A stretch of DNA of 64,000 nucleotides from Curvularia sp. ZM96. Lineage: Eukaryota; Ascomycota; Dothideomycetes; Pleosporales; Pleosporaceae. Numbering within the stretch: position 1 is the stretch's first letter; each line of letters begins with the position of its first letter. Below the pieces are notes generated by a model. It did no database searches and was not told the DNA's origin. It saw only the letters and a list, made by a program, of their open reading frames with translations. Positions 24,171 through 35,362 of the stretch are shown piece by piece. Location of the stretch: the NCBI GenBank assembly GCA_022457065.1, contig JAJGBQ010000002.1, positions 2,728,001 to 2,792,000 on the forward strand. The letters are read 5' to 3'. Position numbers and translations under genes: made by a program.

Positions 24171-26968
24171 ATGTCTTCCGGCGGCCCTGGAAATTTCCAG
24201 GAGCCGTCCACCTTCTACAGCTTCTCATCTTTGACGGACCCGCTCTCTAATACCTTTACAGGAAACATCCATCACAGCAAGGTGAGCAAGTTGCCCACCA
24301 TTCAGCCTGCGTCGCCGCCGAACAAAGGCGCGCCGCATTCCTCCGCCTCCCCCAATCAGCCTGCATTCTTTCCCATTCATAGGGGCCACCCACATGCGAC
24401 AGTCATTGCAAGCTCTGGCTCTTCTACCACCGAATCATCTTCCGAAGTGACGTCGTCATCGTCGCGGGACTCGCTGCCCACTCCCCAGGGGCGCAACGGC
24501 CCTACTACACCCCAGAAACAGGCGCGCAACAACAGGCGGAAGCAGTCAAATAAGGCTGGCGGCAGATGGAGTAGGGGAGGAGGGTCTTCAGATGACACCG
24601 GGTCCAACCGCAAACACCCCACGTCACAGCCAGCAGAGCCCTCGCAGAGCGCCGCTTCGTCTCCCCAGAGCGCGTCTAAGACACGCCAACTTTCCTATAT
24701 TGCTACAAATAACTCATCGTCGAATCAGACGCGATTCATGGCAACAGCCTTTGGAGGTCCTTCGGGAGATTCGCGAAGGGGAGTAGTCTCTCCTCGCCCT
24801 AAGGGTCGCGGTATGAGCCAGCCACACATACATGTTCTTGCACAGAATCTGACAGGCCTATGCAGAAGCAAAGAACACTCTCTGCCGCAATGTCACCATC
24901 TATGGGCACTGTCGGTACGAGAATAGTAAGTGCCAGTGACCACGTCTGCAGAGTGCTTGTAGTGACTCTGTCTAGCCTGTCCTTATATCCACGACAATCT
25001 CAAACTGAACCAGAATGAGAATACCAAAAAGAGGTTCAACGTTGATTCGCCGTCTTTCACTCCGCTGCAGGCAAACACCAATGGATCCGTGACCGCTTCG
25101 CCTCGCAGTGCTGCCATATCTCCCAAGGCGGCGAATGCTGCAGTCTTCACACCTAAATCACAACGCTCCAGTGAGTTTTAAGTAGTGACCAACTGTGCCA
25201 TTATTCACTTGCTGATAATTTCAGCCGTCACTACTCCGCGTGCGCATGCGAAAGAGCCTGCAATTGATTGGCATTCGCAAGACTTTCAAGAATTTGTTCC
25301 ACAGTCTTTCGACGGTCAGCAGATGGTGCGTGGAGTTTTCGTTTTATTTGGTCTTTTGTATTCCAGAATGATATGACATGGCATGCTTGGTGCCTATGCA
25401 AGTATTTCGACTTACAATCGGCATAGGTCGACCCTAACCTTGGCTACGACCCATTTAGTACACCTACTAGCATTTCCACGTTAGCTGGTCCAACACATCA
25501 GGCCGCTGCCATCAACCCTTATGCTCAAGACGCTTCGGCGACGTATTTCCAGAACGCCAATGCCTTCCAGAATCCAGCATATCACTTGTACTGGCCGGTA
25601 GGGCCACAGCCTACTGGCTTGCTTGCTTATCAGCGCACTGCTCATGACTTTTTCATACCCGATGCGCTGCGGGAAGAACTGCAGAAGAAGGCAGAAGTCG
25701 CGCGCCAGATTGCTCCAAACAGTACTCTGCCTGTGATTGAGCAGTTCCATTCATTGTTTTGCTTGGACATGTCACCACAGAAAAACACGGCGCCGTTCGG
25801 ATACGCTAGCTGGATATACAGAGCTGTTTCTAGCAAAGATGGCAAGACATACGCGCTGCGCCGCCTGGAGAACTTCCGTCTGACAAGTGAAACTGCCATC
25901 CGTTCTGCCCAGCCTTGGAAACGTGTACTGAACGGCAACGTCGTTACTATTCATGAAGCGTTTACCACTCGAGCTTTCGGTGACAGTTCTTTGATCCTTG
26001 TCACTGACTATCATCCAAACTCTAAATCACTTGCCGATGAGCACTTCAAGCCAGTACAACGGTTTCATGGCAGACAGCCAACATCGTCGCACGTGCCAGA
26101 GCAAGTATTGTGGGGTTACACTGTCCAAATTGCATCTGCATTGAAGGCCATACACGGGTCAGGACTGGCCGCAAGACTGATCACACCTTCGAAGATACTC
26201 CTCACATCAAAGAACCGGATAAGGCTGAATGCCTGCGCCATTATGGACATCGTCCAGTTCGACAATGCGCGCTCTGTGCCCGAGCTCCAAGCAGACGATT
26301 TTGTTCAACTCGGACGGTTGATACTTTGCATCGCGAACAACAACCCTACAGCCCATTTGCAGATGCAGAAGTCTATGGATTACATCACTAGAAGTTATAC
26401 AGCCCGGCTCAAGGAATGCGTACAATGGCTGCTTAATCCTCAGCCACCAGCTGGAGCCCCTTCATCACCAACCTCCCCAGCGCCTTTACAAAAGGATATC
26501 GACACTTTCCTGGGCGGAATCGCGGATCAGTTTGCATCAGTCTTTGACAGTGAGCTACACGCTCAGGACACTTTGACGGTCCATCTTGGAAAAGAATTAG
26601 AGTCATCCCGACTGGTTCGCCTGCTGATTAAGCTCAACATGATCAACGAGCGACCAGAGCTAGACGCGTCTCAAAACATACCAGGGAGCAATGGCACCAA
26701 TCCATCTTCGGTATGGGCAGAGACTGGAGAACGCTACTACCTCAAGCTTTTCCGTGATTATGTGTTCCACCAGGTGGATGCGAACGGACACCCGGTGACG
26801 GATTTGGCACATATTTTGGATTGTCTCAATAAACTAGATGCTGGTACAGACGAGAGAATAGCATTGGTGAGCAGAGATGAGCAGAACGTACTGATTGTTA
26901 GCTACCGGGAAGTGAAGCGAGCACTGGAGTCGGCATTCCAGGATTTGGTACGAGCAGGGCGAAAATAG
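24171..26968 (+). CDS. PAN3: PAN3, regulatory subunit of the PAN2-PAN3 deadenylase
   Basis: Exons 24171-24810, 24866-24925, 24976-25170, 25225-25325 and 25427-26968 give 845 residues from this ATG. PAN3 recruits PAN2 to poly(A)-binding protein for the first phase of mRNA deadenylation. The N-terminal CCCH finger is complete after splicing: C220-x8-C229-x5-C235-x3-H239 (CRNVTIYGHCRYENTCPYIH). It is followed by a Pro/Ser-rich linker that in the family holds the PABP-binding motif, then the pseudokinase (YASWIYRAVSSKDGKTYALRRL...), a coiled coil, and the C-terminal PAN2-binding knob ending LESAFQDLVRAGRK. Starting at the internal ATG 24738 gives 656 residues, the usual fungal length. An upstream in-frame ATG also exists at 23919. 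The extra N-terminal part is Ser/Pro/Asn-rich. Confidence 0.93.
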
Positions 26969-27466
26969 TGTTCTCGCTCCAGTTCTTACGGATAGCCTTG
27001 CTGCTTGTGAGGACAACATGCAAGTTGTTCCAATACGATGGCTAGGATCATGCGAGATGACGTTCCCACAGCCACAAAGTTTGATATTAAAAGAACTACC
27101 GTGAAGGGGATGGGCGTGGGTGGCGCCGTAGGCCAGCAGCTTGGCATGGAGAGAAGATGTCGGGACTTTTGCACGAGCTACGCTTTGGTGTATCGAGGGA
27201 CAGAATACTAGGAATCAGAGAAGGCACAGGTTACTTATAAGGCAATGAAGCTTTTTCCCAATCCCATTTGTTCATACAGGCATTGTCGAAATGGCAGTCG
27301 TCAATGCGTACCAGACTAGAAATGGTGGTATGATATTTGGAAGTCGGATCGTAACGGCGTGACAGCATGAGATCATGATTTCGCAAAACCATGCAACATC
27401 GCCATATCCCTCCCCTCTGCCAACCATATCACCATCCTTCTCTTCAAGTACAACGTGTAACCGAAA
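26969..27466. other. Intergenic spacer PAN3 / adenosine kinase
   Basis: About 500 bp between two same-strand genes. It presumably holds the PAN3 terminator and the adenosine kinase promoter. No other element is seen. Confidence 0.5.
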
Positions 27467-28839
27467 ATGTTTGGTCGGCTTCGTGTATTGAGTACCGCGC
27501 CGTCGTTCTCGGCAGATTTAACGCGAGTTAGCGTGAGGCTTGCTGCCCCTCGTCCACCGAAACTCTGCCCCACATTCTGCACTTTCTCTCCATCACGACT
27601 TCAACAACCGCGTTATCTACGAACAGCAACAACGACACCAAAAATGCCTGGAAACTACGAGCTATTGTGCCTTGAGAACCCGCTCCTGGACATCCAGGGT
27701 GTTGGGTAAGTCATATTCCCTCCTCAAGGCAACCTAGTGCCATGAGCATTCCCGTCCTCGTGGAAGAGCACAAGGAGTTTGCGCTAACAGCTCAAAGTGA
27801 CCAAGCTCTCCTTGACAAGTATGGTCTCAAGGCCAATGACGCCATCCTCGCCGACCCAGAGAAGCACATGGGACTGTACGAGGACCTAATTCAGAACTAC
27901 AATGCCGTCCTCATTGCTGGTGGTGCTGCGCAGAACACTGCCAGAGGTGCTGCGTACATGCTCGAGCCTAACTCGGTCGTCTACATTGGCTGCATTGGCA
28001 AGGACAAGTATGGTGAGACTCTCGAGAAGATCTCCGCCGACGCTGGCGTCAAGACCGAATACCTCTACGACGAGAAGACCCCCACCGGCCGCTGCGGTGT
28101 TGTTATCACCGGCCACAACCGCTCCCTTTGCACCGATCTCGCTGCTGCCAACAACTACAAGCTTGACCACTTGAAGCAAGAGCGTATCTGGAAGCAGGTT
28201 GAGAATGCCAAAGTCTTCTACGTCGGTGGCTTCCACTTGACCGTGTGCGTACCAGCCATCAAGGCGCTTGCCGAGGAGGCTGCCTCCAAGAACAAGGTAC
28301 GAACATGTGTTTGATCTGGTTGATAATAGGTCCGAATACTGACCGACTCTCAGCAATTCATCCTCAACCTCTCCGCCCCCTTCATCTCTCAGTTCTTCAA
28401 GGATCCTCTTGACGAGGTCCTCCCATACGTCGACATTCTCATCGGTAACGAGACCGAGGCCGCTGCATTCGCCGAGTCCCACGGCTACGAGACCAAGGAC
28501 GTCAAGGAGATTGCAAAGAAGATTGCCAGCCTGCCCAAGAAGAACACCAACAGGCCAAGGACAGTCGTCTTTACTCAAGGTACCGACCCTACCATCGCCG
28601 TCACCGCGAAGGAGGGCGGTGAGCTCGAGGTTAAGGAGGTTGCCGTCCACGCCATCAGCAGCGACAAGATCAACGACACCAACGGTGCTGGTGATGCATT
28701 CGCCGGTGGTTTCGTCGCTGGTGTCGTCCAGGGCAAGCCCCTTGAGAAGGCCATCGACATGGGTCAGTGGCTCGCAAAGCTCAGTATCCAGGAGCTTGGT
28801 CCCTCGTACCCGCAGCCCAAGCAAACTTACAGCAGCTAA
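27467..28839 (+). CDS. Adenosine kinase (PfkB family)
   Basis: Three exons, 27467-27705, 27798-28296 and 28354-28839, give 407 residues from the first ATG, or 348 from the internal ATG at 27644 (MPGNYELLCLENPLLDIQG), which is the canonical start. The enzyme phosphorylates adenosine to AMP and removes the adenosine that inhibits S-adenosylmethionine-dependent methylation. Visible motifs are GGAAQNTARGAAYM and GCIGKDKYG near the N-terminus, and the PfkB signature DTNGAGDAFAGGF with catalytic Asp301 (short-form numbering), the position expected from the human short isoform. The 59-residue extension before 27644 is Arg/Ser/Thr/Pro-rich with a single acidic residue, as in a mitochondrial presequence. 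Intron 1 is 92 nt with a GCTAAC branch site; intron 2 is 57 nt. The gene is convergent with the UBX gene. Confidence 0.94.
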
Positions 28840-29311
28840 GCGTTTTTCACACATTGTGAGCGTGGAAGCTCGTGTATTTCAACAATCTACGAGATAAAAA
28901 AAAGCATGCCGCCGCGAGGAACGGTCACGCTTGCCGTTCTCCAGGCCACCGCATGACGCGGGCATCTGGATCTCGGTATCGTCATTGCATCAGGATAAGG
29001 TGTTTGTTTGGCGTAGGATAGTGAAGGAAAAAACGAATATAACTTGGCCTTTCAACAGCCAAAGATAGATACCCTCAGCGGTTAAGCTGCTAGATAACGA
29101 GAAAATGAAAACAAATCAGTCATTGAGCGAAAGCTGCTACATATCCATAGGCGTTCTGTTTTGGTGCACGTGCAAAATAACTTGTCGTCTGTGTTCATAT
29201 TTACTATAATCAACGAGCTGTTGATAATCTGTAAAGACGATTATATCCAAGATTCCCACGCTAAATATGGAGACAGAGAGAAAAACGCCACACCATGCCT
29301 CGTTAGATACA
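28840..29311. terminator. Convergent 3' flanks (adenosine kinase / UBX gene)
   Basis: 472 bp between two facing stop codons, AT-rich toward the right. It must hold both polyadenylation regions. No specific signal is assigned. Confidence 0.45.
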
Positions 29312-30862
29312 TTATGCATCATCCTCTTCACCATCCTCTTCCTCAAGGTCCGTACGCTCAACGATAAGATTCCCGCTTCGTCCGATACGCTGCTTGATGG
29401 AACCCCCAGCTTTCAAGTCATAGACTTCTCTTGGCATGGGCGACACGAGCTGGAACTTGTACTCGTGTTCAAAGCCCTTTGGCTCGTCGACTTTCTCTTC
29501 GAGCTCGTTGGCTGATTGGAGGATGTCGTAGCACTCTACGAAGGCGTACAGTTCTTCAATGGGTGCGTCTGCTGCGAACTTGCGTACAACGCGTTGGGCA
29601 TCGGGCATGCGCAGACTTATTCTCACCACGTCTGTTTCGCTTGCCTCGGGCTCGGGGCGTATGGAAGCGGCACGCCACTTGCGCCATTGGTGTAAGTTTT
29701 GGGCGTAGCGCTCGAGAGCTTGTTCGCGCTCGAGGGCTTCCTTCTCTTCTCTCGCTTTACGCTCGGCTTCTTCTTTCTTCTTGCGCGCTTTCTCGCGGTC
29801 GGCAGCGAGCGAGCGCTCGTATGCGCTATTCTGTTGTTCCCGAATGTTGCGTGTCGCCTGCTGTTCTGCGCGCTGGGTGCGTACGCGGTTCAGAGGCTCG
29901 GTATGCTGTTGCATTGCAGTTCGGAGTTTTGCGATGTACTGCTGCGGAGGCGTGGGACCTGTGACTCGTGTTGCGATGCCCATGGCGGTCGAAGACACCT
30001 GTGGTGTATGCACAATCAATCCTGTAAACGGAAACTTTGTGCACGATAGTGCGGAGGACACTTGGTATGCTTCAGAGTCTTGGACATTGCCTGCCCAGAG
30101 AATTATGTTGTTATTAGGGTTTCGTATGAATTCAATGACTTCGGACGCGAGGAGGGTGTCGCGGATGAAGGAGGACGTATCATCGTGCTCTGGGCTGATG
30201 AGTACGACCATAAGGAACTGGAGGTTCTTCTTCGCCAGATCGAAGGCTTGAGCATATCCACCCTCAAAGAACGGCAGGCTATGACTTCCATACTCCTCTT
30301 CGAACTCGCGGATAAATCGAGCGGCTGTGTCCCGTGGGTTCAAAGGCCGACGCCCACTTGCGCTGCGTTGCGACGCAGGTGTGGTGATATTGCTGGCTGT
30401 GAGCCTTCCCCAGGCGCGAGGTAGGAATGGGAATATCCAGCCTAGTAACCGGAAGCTCTTTGAAAAAAGCGAGTATACGAGCGAAAACGGCGCAAAGAAG
30501 ATGGCAAGGACCAGTGGAACTTGCGTGCTGACCTGGCTTTCTGGCTGCGGGACAACCCTCGGCGCTGGCTCTATCCTGACCCTCCTTCCACTACTTGTTG
30601 ACGACCGAGGTGACCCAAATCCATTCAACAGTGTTTCTTGCCGCCGAGTATCTCGTGGGGGTTGCTGTGCGGCCGCAACAGCGACGGGATCTTCGGCGGG
30701 TTCGCCATCAAAGAAGCGTGTTACGGCAATGTTGACGTTCCATTGTGCTCGCTGTAGGATCGGTATCGCAGCATCGATTGCTTGGTCGGTGACAGCGGTA
30801 TACTGCTGAAGTGCCGCTTGTTGGTCTGGTGAAAGCGACTCGATGTCCACGCCATCCGCCAT
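29312..30862 (-). CDS. UBX-domain protein, FAF2/UBXD8-like (Ucp10/Ubx2/Ubx3 class)
   Basis: A single exon of 516 residues. Domains in order: a UBA-like helix bundle (about 10-50), a hydrophobic hairpin that should insert one-sided into the ER or lipid-droplet membrane (VPLVLAIFFAPFSLVYSLF, about 115-147), a UAS thioredoxin-like domain (about 180-310), a charged coiled coil (about 325-390) and a UBX domain (about 411-503). FAF2 proteins recruit Cdc48/p97 to ubiquitinated ER substrates for degradation and act in lipid-droplet turnover. The Cdc48-contact loop reads SPMPREVYD, so MPR stands where FPR is usual. The C-terminus is very acidic (EEEDGEEDD). ATG at 30862 is the first Met of the frame. 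Confidence 0.9.
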   Translation of the reverse strand: MADGVDIESLSPDQQAALQQYTAVTDQAIDAAIPILQRAQWNVNIAVTRFFDGEPAEDPVAVAAAQQPPRDTRRQETLLNGFGSPRSSTSSGRRVRIEPAPRVVPQPESQVSTQVPLVLAIFFAPFSLVYSLFSKSFRLLGWIFPFLPRAWGRLTASNITTPASQRSASGRRPLNPRDTAARFIREFEEEYGSHSLPFFEGGYAQAFDLAKKNLQFLMVVLISPEHDDTSSFIRDTLLASEVIEFIRNPNNNIILWAGNVQDSEAYQVSSALSCTKFPFTGLIVHTPQVSSTAMGIATRVTGPTPPQQYIAKLRTAMQQHTEPLNRVRTQRAEQQATRNIREQQNSAYERSLAADREKARKKKEEAERKAREEKEALEREQALERYAQNLHQWRKWRAASIRPEPEASETDVVRISLRMPDAQRVVRKFAADAPIEELYAFVECYDILQSANELEEKVDEPKGFEHEYKFQLVSPMPREVYDLKAGGSIKQRIGRSGNLIVERTDLEEEDGEEDDA

Positions 30863-33641
30863 TTTGGCCTGGGTGACCGTCTACCCGGCTCTAAGTTTTG
30901 ACTGAAAGGTCGCGCTAGTAGGTTGTTGAGGATGAATTTCGAAGAAACGGGGAAACCGGTCGGAAAGGACTGTGGTGTGGGAGCATGTGGTGGTGAAAGT
31001 GTAGGTTTATACGTTGCCTGTCCTCTTCGCGGCGATGACGATGGGGGTGGTCGGAGCTTCAGCCCACCAACTACGGAACATAAAGGTGAGGCTAATCCTC
31101 GGCCCTTGCCACGCGACATTCGCACCCGGTGCGGGAGATTTGCATGGGTCCAAATACAAATGCACAGTTCTTGTACGGTCGCTACTTGGCCTCATACACT
31201 AGATACCCTAACAAGGATTTGTTATGCGGTTCTATTCTGATCGCTTCAGTGTCCCGAGGTTAGGTAGACCTGGCTCGACCAAAGTCCGCCCTGTATGTGC
31301 TTCCAGATCAAGGACAGAGCATCAGCCTTAATATATACATAACCAGAACATCGCTCTGTCTATTGGTCTGTTTCAACAACAAGGGAACCCACGTTCTAAA
31401 TTTCAGCAAACGCCACATGCAAAGCCAGTTTAACCACAACCAGCAGTTTGGTAGCAACGAAAAAGCCATAGCTACACGACATCCGCTCTGTAACACATAC
31501 TGATCATGCATCCTGTGCACAAAATCAGCGTACTACGATGCCTCACTTTCTCAGACCGTCTTTCAGGCGAAAAAATCTATGTGCAAAGACACAGTTTTAA
31601 CAGGTGGCTGAGCAAATGATGCCTACTGACCTCTGTGCTTCCATGTTCGCCAATCCATTGGGGACTAGTAAATACTTGCAGCATAATAACCCCTGTCATG
31701 CAATTGATAGTTGAGGGAATCAAATTCGCTGCGTCAATTCATTGGGCCTTGTTCGTTCTTGAGATAGGCGATCTACTCGTGACGCGATCGAAGATCATAT
31801 TTGAGATGATATCTCAGAGGATATATGCGTTATTGAGTCTCTATGCAATATTAACCCGGTAGTCAATATTGATTGCCGATGGCTCAGCTCATGATTGTCA
31901 TAGAGTAATAGTACTCTCAACCTGTGACGAAGTTGAAGAGCGACGCAGCTTTGGCAACGTCTTTTTTTTTCTATAAAAGAAAGATTGCTTATAATATCGA
32001 TCAATCGAGCTAGAGTTTTGTTAAGACTATAGTAGTGTTCCTTGTATTTGTAGAACCATACTTAACTGAACTAATACAAAGTTCGATGGTTTGCCAGGAC
32101 GGACTGCGAGAATAACAGCGAAAAGTCACAGAACCAATCACATAGATACAGCGGAAGTTTATGCAGGTTATTCTGATTTATGATTAGAGCTATAACTAGC
32201 CTGTCGAATGTAGCTGCATTTTCTAGAATACATAGGACATCTATTTTTAGAAATTCGCATCTTCAGATTTGAGAAACGCCTTAATGGCGCAGTGGTAACG
32301 CGTCGCACTTGTACTACCGAGTAATGCGAAGATCTCCAGTTCAATTCTGGATTAAGGCAAGTTTTCTTTTACTTTTGGCATTTCCTTGAAGTCCGTCTTT
32401 TTTTGGAGCTCACTCTAGTACCTTTGGTACAGATACACTTGGAGGCTTTTTGTCTCTGCATATTAACCTTGATAACCAATATGCGCTAAGACTTACCTTC
32501 TACGCTCCGTTGTTTCTTGTAGGCAGGTTTACTTCCTCACTCCTTTTTAATTCCATTTCTCCGTGCTTGTTGCTGAAGCGCTAGGCTGTACTCTCGCCAC
32601 AGTGAGCGACATATACATCCATTCTGTAACCCGGACTAGCAACTTTAGTTCAGTAATACTTGAATCAAACACCGAACTACAGACGTACGCCAAAAGCTGA
32701 AGGAGATACGTCACCCACGATTGGAAGAGAAGCTCAAATGATTGCTCCTTCCGAACAACTTTATTATGCCATTTGGGAAGTCCTAATTAGGCCATAATCC
32801 GCGTTACTGCAGCGAAAGGGTCTTCCCAAGTATGTCCCGACAGATAAATTACGGAGGTCCGACACATGAATTCAGGCGGTTCCGTACTCAAAGATCGTCG
32901 CAATTACTCTTGTCTCGTACACGCGTCTCTGTAAAAACAGGGCCATGTGTATCCAGCTCGAAATCTGCCGATGGAACCAGCAAATTGAGCGAGGCAAGAG
33001 ACCAAAAAAAAATTCCTTACTACGTGACGAGCTTCTATGCCGCAAGAACCTTCGTCTTCAGATTCACAAAATTCGAATGAATGCAGGGATGGAGTATGAT
33101 GGACACGCACGAACATAAGTACGCAGACACACACTCCCCCATTGGAGATGGATAGTGTTTGCGCCTCGACGCAAAGTATTGGTTGGCAGGAAGACGGAAC
33201 GGAAGCAGGCGCAGCAGTTTCGCACCGAAAGGTTTTTCTACGGTTATGTCATCCGGCACACTATACCTGATTCGATGCTAGCTTCTTCACACTTATGCTG
33301 CCATGTCCTCTCAACATCGGCCATTTCACACGGCATATTTAGCCATTGCACCAATCACATGGCCAAGCAAGTAGCCGTGCCTGCTGCATTGCCTAGGTGC
33401 AGGCCGTAGTTTGTACTTGTGTACGGATTGCGACATCGCTTGCACAGGTTGGGAATGATGGCGCTAGCTCCAAGTTGACATCCCGCGTCTATCCAAGCCG
33501 TGCGTGTATAATCAACTGACATGCAGGAAATTGCCAAGCTGAGTCTCGTCTTCTTAATTTTCTTTCATTGATCTGTGTTTTTCAAAGTTTGCTGTGAGAA
33601 ATTGAGCCGCAAAGTCTTGCATTTGTAACTGGCTCTTGAGC
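30863..33641. other. Long divergent spacer, AT-rich, holding one tRNA gene
   Basis: About 2.8 kb between the UBX gene (-) and the MFS transporter gene (+). Bases 31300-32800 are AT-rich with many TATA/ATAT stretches. The only gene I can support is tRNA-Thr at 32278-32359. No transposase or reverse-transcriptase remnant is legible. Confidence 0.5.
32278..32359 (+). tRNA. tRNA-Thr (anticodon UGU) with 10-nt intron
   Basis: A 7-bp acceptor stem (GCCTTAA / TTAAGGC) with discriminator A. The D-arm GCGC-AGTGGTA-ACGC has the conserved GG and a C13-A22 mismatch. The anticodon stem is TCGCA / TGCGA and the T-arm is TCCAG-TTCAATT-CTGGA. The 17 bases between the anticodon stems are a 7-nt loop CTTGTA..A (anticodon TGT at 32310-32312) interrupted after position 37 by a 10-nt intron at 32314-32323. 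The A-box (TGGCGCAGTGG) and B-box (AGTTCAATTCT) are intact, and a T-rich Pol III terminator (TTTTCTTTT) follows immediately. Confidence 0.9.
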
Positions 33642-35362
33642 ATGACGCCTCGTACAGACGATGGAGCCGCGGAGCAACCAGGCTCGCCCCTGGCACCTCG
33701 TCAAGACATGGAGTCGGGCGCAAACTCATCAGTCCACGAGAAAGATGTGGCGATAGGCCTTGTTGGAGAACATGCACAGGAGATCGATCCAGAAGTCGAG
33801 GCTAGAGTGCTAAGAAAGATTGACTGGTTCTTGATACCCGCCATGATCGTCGGTATACGACCTCATAGTCTGTAAAACACTGAATCGTTACATTAACGCA
33901 ACTCAGGCTATGGACTAGTTTACTACGACAAAGCCATCTTGGGCTCTGCTGTCCTCTTCGGCATGACAAAGGATCTCTCGCTGAGCATCACCGACACTAG
34001 CACCCGGCCACCTACGACAAACACATCGCGCCTATCATGGGCCACCTCGCTCTTCTACTTTGGGATGCTAGCGGGTCTCTACCCCATGACTTTCGCCCTG
34101 CAGCGTTTCAATCTCGGGCGTATCCTCGGCGGCGTGGTGGTTTTCTGGGCTTTGATCTGTATGCTAACCGCGGCCGTAACCACGTACCAAGGGTTGTACG
34201 CGCAGCGCTTCTTCCTCGGCTTCGTGGAAAGCATTATTCCCACTGGCTTCATGACGATAGTATCTAGCTACTATACGCAGCGGGAACAAGCGATACGACA
34301 GAGCTGGTGGTTCAGCTCCACAGGCCTTTTTACCATCATCGGCGGTGCACTCAACTACGGCTTTGCGCAGATTACCGCTGGAGACTTGAAGCGCTGGCAG
34401 TATATTTACCTTTTGGCGGGTTGTCTGACGTTTCTGTTTGGCATATGGTGTTTTGTTATCCCCAACTCGTGTGCATCGGCGTGGTTTCTCTCGCCCGCAG
34501 AACGCATTGTTGCGGTCGAGCGATTGCGCAAAGGTGCGACGGGGGTGCGGTGCCAGAAGATTAAACCCGCTCAGTTGAAAGAGGCAGCTCTGGACATTAA
34601 ACTGTGGCTCGTCTTTATCCTCATGGCTTCGGCATACACGGTCAACGGCGCAGTGTCTGGGTTCGGCCCGCTGATCGTGAGTACATTTGGCTGGTCAACA
34701 CTCGAGTCCATTCTGTGGCAATTTCCCCTCGGCGGCTTGTGTCTTATTACCATCCTATTGTGCGGCTATCTCAGCTCGCGCATCCCGAATATTCGCCTAA
34801 TTCTGCTCGTGGTAAACTGTCTCCCTGTCATTGCTGGCTGTGCTATGATTTGGAAGGCAGAATGGACGTACCATGCCGCCACACCTGTTGCAGGATACTC
34901 CATCATCGGTACTTTTGGCGCAGTCGTCAGCCAGACCATTGTTATCGGCATGTCTAATGTGGCCGGCGCGACGAAAAAGAGCGCCATGGCGGCTGCCATT
35001 TTCGTAGCGTACTGTGTGGGCAATATCGTGGGGCCGCAGTTGATCGATAGCCAGGAGAAGGCAGCACATTATCCGAAGTTGTGGACAGGTTTGATCATTT
35101 GGTACGTACACCAATTAATGCGTTCCTCTCTTTTGTCGCATATTGAATTCGCTTTCTTTGCTGAGTCTGTTTAACGCGAGAAGACGCTAATGAGATACAT
35201 AGCTACTGCATCACCATCGCTGCAGCCACAGCACTCTACTTCGTTCTTCGACGGGAGAACAAGAAGAGAGACCGTATCCCTATCGACGAGGCGGAGCGTG
35301 ATAAGCTGGCGTTCATGGACTTGACTGATCAAGAGAACCCATACTTTCGATATGTCTTGTAG
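33642..35362 (+). CDS. MFS transporter, allantoate permease (Dal5/ACS) family
   Basis: Three exons, 33642-33852, 33907-35101 and 35203-35362, give 521 residues. The N-terminal ~55 residues are hydrophilic. The first helix starts at KIDWFLIPAMIVG and continues across intron 1 into YGLVYYDKAILGSA, a motif of the anion:cation symporter family. Later signatures are SWATSLFYFGMLAGLYP, LGRILGGVVVFWALICMLTA, QRFFLGFVESIIPTGF and the second-half GAVVSQTIVIGMSNVAG. About 12 transmembrane segments are expected. Characterised relatives take up allantoate, nicotinate, pantothenate or other carboxylates; the substrate cannot be told from sequence. The cytosolic C-tail (RRENKKRDRIPIDEAERDKL) has lysines that could be ubiquitinated. 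Intron 1 is 54 nt and intron 2 is 101 nt. The gene is convergent with an SSH4/EAR1-like Rsp5 adaptor gene. Confidence 0.9.

Noticed and set aside
27886..28854. 322-codon frame antisense to adenosine kinase
   Set aside because: It mirrors the strong codon bias of the sense gene. It covers both later exons and the intron and has repetitive Leu/Gly/Asp-rich composition with no motif.
29431..30809. Plus-strand frames of 116-177 codons opposite the UBX gene
   Set aside because: They are antisense shadows of a clear UBX-domain protein.
31300..32900. RIP-degraded transposon in the AT-rich spacer
   Set aside because: AT-rich but without terminal repeats, duplicated copies in the window or recognisable coding remnants. 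The intact tRNA argues against heavy mutation.
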